From Pictodentalium vernedei (Eukaryota > Mollusca > Scaphopoda > Dentaliida > Dentaliidae), in NCBI GenBank assembly GCA_031216915.1, contig CM062296.1, positions 66,432,148 through 66,496,147 on the forward strand: 64,000 nucleotides of DNA. Direction: 5' to 3'. Shown here piece after piece: positions 57,209 to 64,000 of the stretch. The translations under genes and the position numbers were made by a program. Numbering within the stretch: the stretch's first letter is position 1; every line of letters starts with the position of its first letter. A model generated the notes under the pieces. That model saw only the letters and a list, made by a program, of their open reading frames with translations, ran no database searches and was not told the origin of the DNA.

Positions 57209-57434
57209 CCCTTTACCCAACGTAACGTCAAAACCGGCCAGCGCTTTTCACGAAAATCGTCAATTAATTTTCATTATTTTTTTCATTTTTTGTCTCAAAA
57301 ACATAGGTTATGACCCTCTTGAGCTCGTTCCAACGAGGGGTCATAACCTATGTTTTTGAGACAAAAAATGAAAAAAGTAGTCATTCAGGAATTTTTTTTG
57401 CAAGTGTCGTCTGCTTTTCATGTTAGGTAAAGGG
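57209..57434 (+). mobile_element. piggyBac-type MITE (family P), copy 5
   Basis: 226 bp between TTAA motifs (57205-57208 and 57435-57438), inserted in the C-terminal coding part of LINE J8. About 17 bp shorter than the other copies because part of the palindrome centre is lost (GACCCTCTTGAGCTCG). Confidence 0.93.
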
Positions 57435-59699
57435 TTAATCTTGTATGACCGTTAAGACAGCGCATCAGAATAACATGATCTTTCCTACAAAGGTTAAGAG
57501 ACGGATAATTATCAGTAATAATAATTCGGCTTGTTTTGACGCTCCACATACTCAGCCTGACACAAACACTTGATATAGTTATAGATATGTGGCTTAAAAT
57601 CACTCAACGGAGTTTTAAAATCAGTGATTGGCTTGTTTATAGCCTGTTTCGCTGAACTGTCTGCCCGTGAGTTGCCGGAGAGACCAACATGTTCAGATAA
57701 CCAGCAAAACACGATACCACATCGGCCAAACATGAGAGAAGTTCCAAAATTAGGGGATTCTTCAACTTGGGGTTGAGTAAAATTATCAAAGATGAAAGAG
57801 AGTCGGAAAAAATAATCGACTTTCAAGTGCTAGTTGTAAAATTGGTCTTCAGCTGCAAAAACAGAACCTTTGTTTGGTATCCTGATTGAAGAGATCTGAT
57901 CACCAGCAACAACGACTCACGATACTTTGTCACCTTCTTTGGATACACCTGTATAAATCATTTGATAAGAATTATATTTCGACTTTATTTCGGCATATTT
58001 GTGTTTAAATACTAAAGAGATTGTCTCAGATTTTTTGGAGGAAGCAAGGTCCACAATGGCCTTAGGTTTCCTTAGATGCCAAGTAGGAATGTCTGGCTCA
58101 CGATTCTCTTTTATCGAATCAGATTCAAGGATGTCGAACTTCATATGGGGTTTATTCTAATTCCCTATGGAGGAATATGTTTCTGGTGTCTGTTGAAGTA
58201 TTCTACAATTTGAGGGACCGGGACACAATGCTTGCTTTGGTGAATTAACCAATAGTTTGGAAGCATACTGGAGAGAGAGTTTAATTCTGCACTTCTCTAC
58301 CTCGCCTCACCAAGAATTGAATTCATTTGCGACATTCTAAATGTGCTCAGGCTAATTCTTATAGCACTATTATGAATTGCATCAAGTGGTTTGCGGTATT
58401 ACATTCTCGCGGAAATGTAAACCACATAACCATAATCTAATGTGGATTTAACAACTGATCTATACAGATGGAGTCAAGTTTTTTGGTCAGAATCCCAATC
58501 AGTGCTACAAACTACCTTCATAAGATTCAGTACTCTTTAACATTTTACCTTTAGTTGTTTTATATGATAAGTGAATTCAGTTTATTGTCGAACCACGACT
58601 CAAAGAATTTCACTTCCTTAACAACTTTAATAGTACTACCATATATTTTCAACACCGGGTCAAGGTTATGTTTCCGAAATTTACAAAAAACGTACACAAT
58701 TTGTTTTTGGTTTCGATAACATAAAAACTCTTTTCTGTGACCCAGTTTTTAATTCTATTTAAGGACAGCTGGAAATGAAGAATCAACCATATTATCAAAT
58801 GCGTCGATGATGCTATTGATCGTAATGGCAAAAGGGTAATGGATACAATACTACCATGAGGAACTTCCAATTATTGGTCGTGGGGAACGAATATTATAGA
58901 CCCGACATGAACCTGAAATGTCCGTTCCTTTAAAAATGTTCAACCCCATGTTAAAAAGACCTTTTAAAAACCCTTACCACCACGTTGTATCGTATGTTGT
59001 TTTCCAGATCACAGAAGATCGCAACCACATGTTCTTTTATGGTGAATATGCATTTCTTATAAACGTTTCTAGTCTAAGATCCACAGCACTTCACTGGCTC
59101 GTAAAACCACACTGAACATTTGCAAGTAGATTGTTCGATTCCAGAAATCAGACAAGTCGATCATTTGATCATTCTTTCGTGATTTTACACAGACATCTTG
59201 GTGAGGCGATAGGCCTGTAATTACTTGGGTCGTTGTGATCTTTATCAGGCTTTGGAGTGAGAATTATTGTTGCTTTACGGAAGAAAGGCGTAAACTCTCC
59301 AGTCACCCATGTGTCATAAAAGATTGATAGCAAAGGTTTTTGTGAGGTTTGAGGTGGGTGTTTCAAAAATTTTAATATATTTCATCGGGTCCAGTGACAG
59401 CTTCTTTCGCTTTTCTCAAAGGGTTATCTAACTCTTACATAGACAAAAGTCCGTTGTCATCTTCCAAATTGTTGAAGGTGAATTTGATGCTTTCTTTTTC
59501 CTGTTGTTTTTTAATTTTAACGATTTTCGGATTACAATTTTCAGATGACGAATGTTTAAAAAATATTGAGGCAAATTTGTTTGATATTTCATTTTTTTTT
59601 TGATGTAATTACTGTATATCTATCTTCCACGTATTGTACATTTGATTTTTATCTTTACCTTTAATTGTTTTAATCAATATCCAAATTTTGGTTTGGTTG

Positions 59700-60030
59700 T
59701 GTGTTGGTTTATTTTTCTTTCACAAAAACCCAAATGTGGCGTACAATCAGCATTTGAAAAAACACAGTAAAAATTCTGAAGAATCGAAAATGGCATCATT
59801 GCTACGATAGTGCGCCATGTCAGGTCTGGATAAAAATGGGCCACGCTCACAAGAATTGTTTCAAATGTTAGCTTAATAAACTCATCTGGAATAACTGGCA
59901 CTCGCCTATCGAATAATTCAATGACGTTAAAACCCAATATGAAATTTGACCGGAAATAGAAAAAGAAATTAGTATACTGTATTTCTACTCCGGGAGATGA
60001 TATATTGTCCATCCATTCCTTAGGATTCAA
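59700..60030 (-). pseudogene. Unidentified minus-strand ORF next to the LINE
   Basis: An ATG-initiated frame at 60030-59674; its last 15 or so codons belong to the LINE. The rest is of plausible protein composition (VSVAHFYPDLTWRTIVAMMP) but I recognise no family. An acceptor-like TTCGATAG precedes one segment. Could be a gene fragment or an unknown transposon ORF. Confidence 0.3.
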
Positions 60031-61330
60031 CTAAATGTCACTTATTTTGAAGTTCACATACACCCCTTCCAATTGTAAAAGATGATAACATGATTAGAAA
60101 AGCTGTATATACACAAAATGCCACCCAACTTGGCGGCAGTTTTAGAGATTCTATCTGAGGTGATTTTCACTTGCTGTGGAAAGAGTAAAAAGCCATTGTT
60201 TTCACAATGTGATTGATTTGAATCAAGCTACACAAATCCCGTGAAAAGAAAACACAAATGGGATATGTACATAATATGGCGGAACAAAAAATGGCTGTCG
60301 GAAGTTGGAAATAAACGATTGTTTTCAATTTTACCACTCTCATCCAAAGACTGTGAAACTATTTTTTGGTTTCTGAAATGGGCAACGAAAAGTAACCACT
60401 TGTTGCGAAGTTAGCCCACTGGAGTTAATCAAAGTTTGCTAGAAGAGCTACTGCTCTTCTACGATCAGAAGAACTTGTATGAATTAATAGACAATTTCTA
60501 TTCGGTAAACTGGACTCACAATTTTACGAACAGTTTTATGAAAGTTGAAATTACATGGAATTGCCCAAGCTGGCGAACAGACTACAGGCGAACTTCCCAC
60601 ACAGAAGTGGATGCCAGATGATTTCCTGACAATACCAGACATAACATTGTAGACCAGTATTGTCAACTAACAATAAAATTGCAGGATTTGTTAATGGGAA
60701 TTATAACATTTTGCAGAATTTGCTGGGATGTTCTGGTTCGAATTATCACCAAATCATAACATGCACCTGGTTGAACATCACCAGATATCAAGTGATGCTG
60801 CGTTGCAGAATTGTGCATTCCACCAGAAATTCTGCCGGTTATCAGGCGCCTGACAGAATACTACTTTGTTGTAAAAATTCCATGGACTGCATGAAGACTG
60901 ACCGGCAGTCGGTGTGGCAGCGCAAGAGTCCAAAAATGGCGACTGCCACGTCAAGGGACTTTCCCTTAATTTTCCGGTGACTGGTAGTCGATTGATTAGG
61001 TATTGCATCAGAAAATTGGTGAATATAAGAACCGTTCTCTGGGGGTTGTGTTTTGTTGTCTCCTAGCTCATTCGTGCAATATACCTTAGATGGATGCCAC
61101 CCCTGCTGTGTAAAATATGTTATGAACTTTGTTGCTTGTAATTTTATAAGTTGCTTAAAGCCAGAGATAACGACTGTATAGTATATGTATTATAGAATTA
61201 AATGTCAGATAACTTGATTCAAGAGTTTGTTACGTTATTCCAATTGATGCACTACAAGATTCGTGATGTTACTGGAAATTGAAAACCATCTGGAACATGC
61301 ATCTAAATTTCGTCTGTAAGGGGAAACCAA
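60031..61330. other. No recognisable gene
   Basis: Plus frames 60436-60621 and 60660-60980 lack motifs and overlap minus frames. Nothing else recognised. Confidence 0.4.
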
Positions 61331-61721
61331 AACGTCACGGGCTGGTGGGACTTCACAGTTCTACCAGTTAACACAACGACCAGTCATAGTTGACGATCTT
61401 AGAACGGTATACATTAACCCTAAATCGGTAACAGATGTGTCTTTATTGGTTCTGTTGACAGCAGATGTTTTAAAATCAGTACCCATTACTCTATACCAGT
61501 GGCGAACGACTGATCTGAGCTCTCTCCAAGTGCTAGCTGAAAGAACAACAGTGCATAGCATACACATAGTGTGCAGTGGTTGAGCAAAGGCGTGTAGTGG
61601 TAGAAAATATCAACAAAACCCGTATTCCAGGAAGGAACAAGCATGCAACACATTCAGAAAGTGGTGGTGCAAACGATTGCAGAGGTGAAAACATTCAACA
61701 AGAATTCAACGAAAACTGAGC

Positions 61722-63433
61722 AAGATGTTAAATTGGTACTTATTTGGAAGTATGTTGACAATAACATTTAGTGGTAGTACAATAATCCGAAATAATGTCA
61801 TTTTTTACGAAAGTAAAATAAATTTATATGGTTAACAGTGACTGGACAACAATGTATATAGCGGAAGTGGTGCCATTCATCCATTACATGCAAAGGGTTG
61901 ACAATATTGTATTTGTGAATCACTTTTACCCGGAAATTTGTGTAAATTTCTTGAAAATATTTGAACGAAACAATACTGGAAACAGTACTTTAATCTTGCG
62001 TTACATTCGATAAAAGTGGATTTATACCAGGAGGTCAGGTTTATAAATAATCGTTTTGAATGAGTAAAAGGGGACTGGATGATTATCACAAGTTTAAAGG
62101 GCATACACTCTCATCTCGAAATAAGCTAGATTTATCAAATTTTGTGGGCGACGGGTTGAGTTTCTTAATTGGAACAGTCACTGAATCTGATTTAAAGGGG
62201 ATGAAAGAACATTTCCGATGGTTGTCATTGAATCAAGCAATGATGCAAATGGACAAAAATAAAGTTTCTGTCTAACTAAATTAATATATCACGCCATACA
62301 AGAGTATCGAGAATTTATGGTGAATTTATCGCGAGTAGTATCTCTTTTGCGTGAAAATGTAGATCGTGTATTACAAGAGCATGAAAATCTGTGAACTCTT
62401 TTAGAATATTTGATACATTCATTTCATCAGCTTGAAACAGTCATGGATCAAGTTGAATTAATGTTATTCACAACAGAAATGTATATGGATGATCTGCATG
62501 AGCAAATGGATGTGCTCGCAGATGAGAAAATATCACCGCGAGTCGTCAGTCCTACTTTGTTAACTTCGGTATTAACAAGTATTGAAGACAGGTTTGATGA
62601 TCATACCCAGCTTCCGTTAAAACTTCAAAAGGCGTTATGGCAATACTATCATTTGTTGACAACTATGACAGTTTTTGTTGATAATAAATTGGTTATTCTT
62701 ATGAAGATTCCATTGATTAATACAAATTTTTGAATTTTTTAAGGTGCAAGCTTTGCCATCCCCATTTGTTAATATAAGCCAGAAACGTGAAAAACTTCTA
62801 ACAAATTATTAGCTATATATAGACTAGAAGCTAATACATTAATTGTGGATAAACAAATGACGCGATATATACCGGAATTAGGTCATGATAAATGTGTAGA
62901 TGATCAGAAATTATTCTGTCCTTTAGTGGGAGCAGTTAGAACGATATACACCACCTCTAGTTGCCTCTTAGCCTTGTTTCTTGATATTCTGTTCGAAATA
63001 AACAGAATGTGCAACTGATGTGAAATTGAATATAGACTTACCTTTTGCAACACGTATTGAAGAAAGACTTTGGTATACCACTACTGATGTACCATTGCGA
63101 TTTTCAATCTCATTTTCAATCACGATTTTTTCAATGTAGGTGACCCCGGTAGAACCATTCGAGGTACCGAAATGGGCATATTTTGTAAGATATGTGTTGC
63201 GTATACTGGGAATGTATCTACTTATGCAACGTATTATGGCACAAGGTCATATTAAGTTACGCAACGTAATCTTAAGATTTAAGAATAAACGAAATAGAAA
63301 ACCTGATTTTTCTGCTGATGTATGTGGAATGTCTTGTGTTACATTGAACGCCGAAGAAACTGAAACTCCTATATATACGGCCATGGGACAACATACAAAC
63401 ACTTCAATCCCAACGACACCGCTTTCTGATTAG
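61722..63433 (+). pseudogene. Broken envelope-like coding region (retroelement Env/F-type)
   Basis: A series of plus-strand frames with consistent protein character. An ATG at 61722 is followed by a short hydrophobic, signal-peptide-like stretch. Pieces follow at 61828-62013, 62060-62275, 62410-62733 and 63140-63433, the last in another frame. The piece at 62060 has a Gly-rich hydrophobic block followed by a GT.TESDL-type motif and a leucine-rich helix, like the N-terminal part of the membrane-fusion subunit in Env/F-like proteins of some invertebrate retroelements. A hydrophobic stretch at 63170-63240 could be a membrane anchor. At least three stops or shifts make it non-functional. No gag, protease, RT or LTR was found nearby. 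Also possible: an unrelated decayed membrane protein. Confidence 0.45.
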
Positions 63434-64000
63434 CTATTATTGATTATACGACAATTAACTAAAGACAGAACGACAAAAGAGAGTCAGGACAAACCTACAA
63501 CATTCTCGTCTCAACTGTATCTGTCGTGAACTATGATATAAACACTGGAGAAGTGCCTGTGATCTTAATAGCTCGAGAATCAAATTCTCTAACAAATATT
63601 GACTTACAATAATAACAACATAACAACATAACGCTGAACAATGTTATTTGTGTTTTCAGTTGTTGTACAATGAGTGGCTCAAGTAGTAGTGAACAGTAGA
63701 TAGTGATGAAACTGAAGTACTTGGAACGGGCCATCATTGTAGGGGTCAAACCGACGAAGAGGAGGGACATCTATGGAGTGACCAGGAAGAAATTTCTCGA
63801 ACTCCCTTTTTGTGCACTCTATATACATTACCTTGGGAATATGCTCCTTATCAATTTATGCACCGTGGAGCGTCTCTGCCTGCAGTTTGTCCAGGAACTG
63901 GTAGAACACCCTCAGTTATAAATAATGTTGTTCAGCCAAATTCCTACGAGCTGAGATATTTCAAAACTTATCGTACTTTAACGTCCGAATGTTCGGATGT
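63434..64000. other. No recognisable feature
   Basis: Short frames on both strands (63531-63921) without motifs; window end. Confidence 0.4.

Larger units (their letters stand above)
56265..59695 (-). mobile_element. I/Nimb-like LINE J8, 5'-truncated in RT
   Basis: 3' end TTTATTTATTCGAGCTTAAC at the left; C-terminal and RNase H pieces at 57050-58150 (GRCGIVFCWLSEHVGLSGNS and NSRADSSAKQAINKP near 57700; KPKAIVDLASSKKSETISL near 58090); thumb near 58200-58650; the RT start at 59366-59169 reads WVTGEFTPFFRKATIILTPK and NDPSNYRPIASPRCLCKI. Contains a hAT-like insertion in the 3' untranslated region and a piggyBac-type MITE in the C-terminal region. Homology to J4 continues to about 59695. Confidence 0.8.

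Noticed and set aside
63034..63140. Minus-strand exon candidate with an AAAG|GTAAGT-like donor
   Set aside because: No matching acceptor, and the plus strand is open in the envelope-like context, so it is more likely chance.

Overview
The window looks like a piece of an invertebrate animal genome, probably marine. It is AT-rich, has spliced exons with canonical splice sites, tRNA- and 5S-headed SINEs, two kinds of non-LTR retrotransposon, and very many short inverted-repeat DNA transposons. I cannot name the phylum. No bacterial operons, rRNA genes, functional tRNA genes or CRISPR arrays are visible. All identifications come from reading the sequence; no database search was possible.

Layout. 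0-6 kb: a broken I/Nimb-like LINE end and several MITEs. 6.8-14 kb: a 2.6 kb segment and its expanded paralogue. The second copy carries four MITE insertions whose empty sites survive in the first copy. Between them lie a candidate promoter plus first exon (9.38-9.57 kb) and a large palindrome. 15-17.6 kb: palindromic repeats. 18-22.9 kb: a decayed L2/CR1-group LINE with an SGNH-esterase-like ORF1, pierced by pure G tracts. 23-28.8 kb: mostly unrecognised sequence plus a degenerate tandem repeat. 28.8-30.5 kb: nested MITEs and a SINE around two candidate exons. 30.6-41 kb: I/Nimb-like LINEs, including a nearly full-length minus-strand copy with ORF1, APE endonuclease, RT and RNase H remnants. 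41-46 kb: more repeats, including a 5S-rRNA-headed SINE. 46.1-55.7 kb: four minus-strand exons of what I infer to be a host coiled-coil gene, with TE-filled introns. 56.3-59.7 kb: another LINE copy. 61.7-63.4 kb: a broken envelope-like coding region.

Host genes. Exons at 55.7, 49.5 and 47.3 kb are 96-99 bp, phase 0, flanked by AG and GTAAGT, and coiled-coil-like. A probable terminal exon with stop lies at 46.15-46.45 kb. A paralogous exon at 30.4 kb, with homologous intron flanks, and a possible terminal exon at 29.5 kb suggest a second, eroded tandem copy.

The most notable signals are: two MITE families (CAGTTAAAAC... and CAGTACGTGG...) with different ends but a shared palindromic core; 243-bp piggyBac-type MITEs of constant length; natural empty sites proving TA and TTAA target duplications; a SINE family with interchangeable tRNA and 5S heads whose tail matches the resident LINE; and G-tract expansion on LINE sense strands. 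No complete, obviously functional new system is visible.
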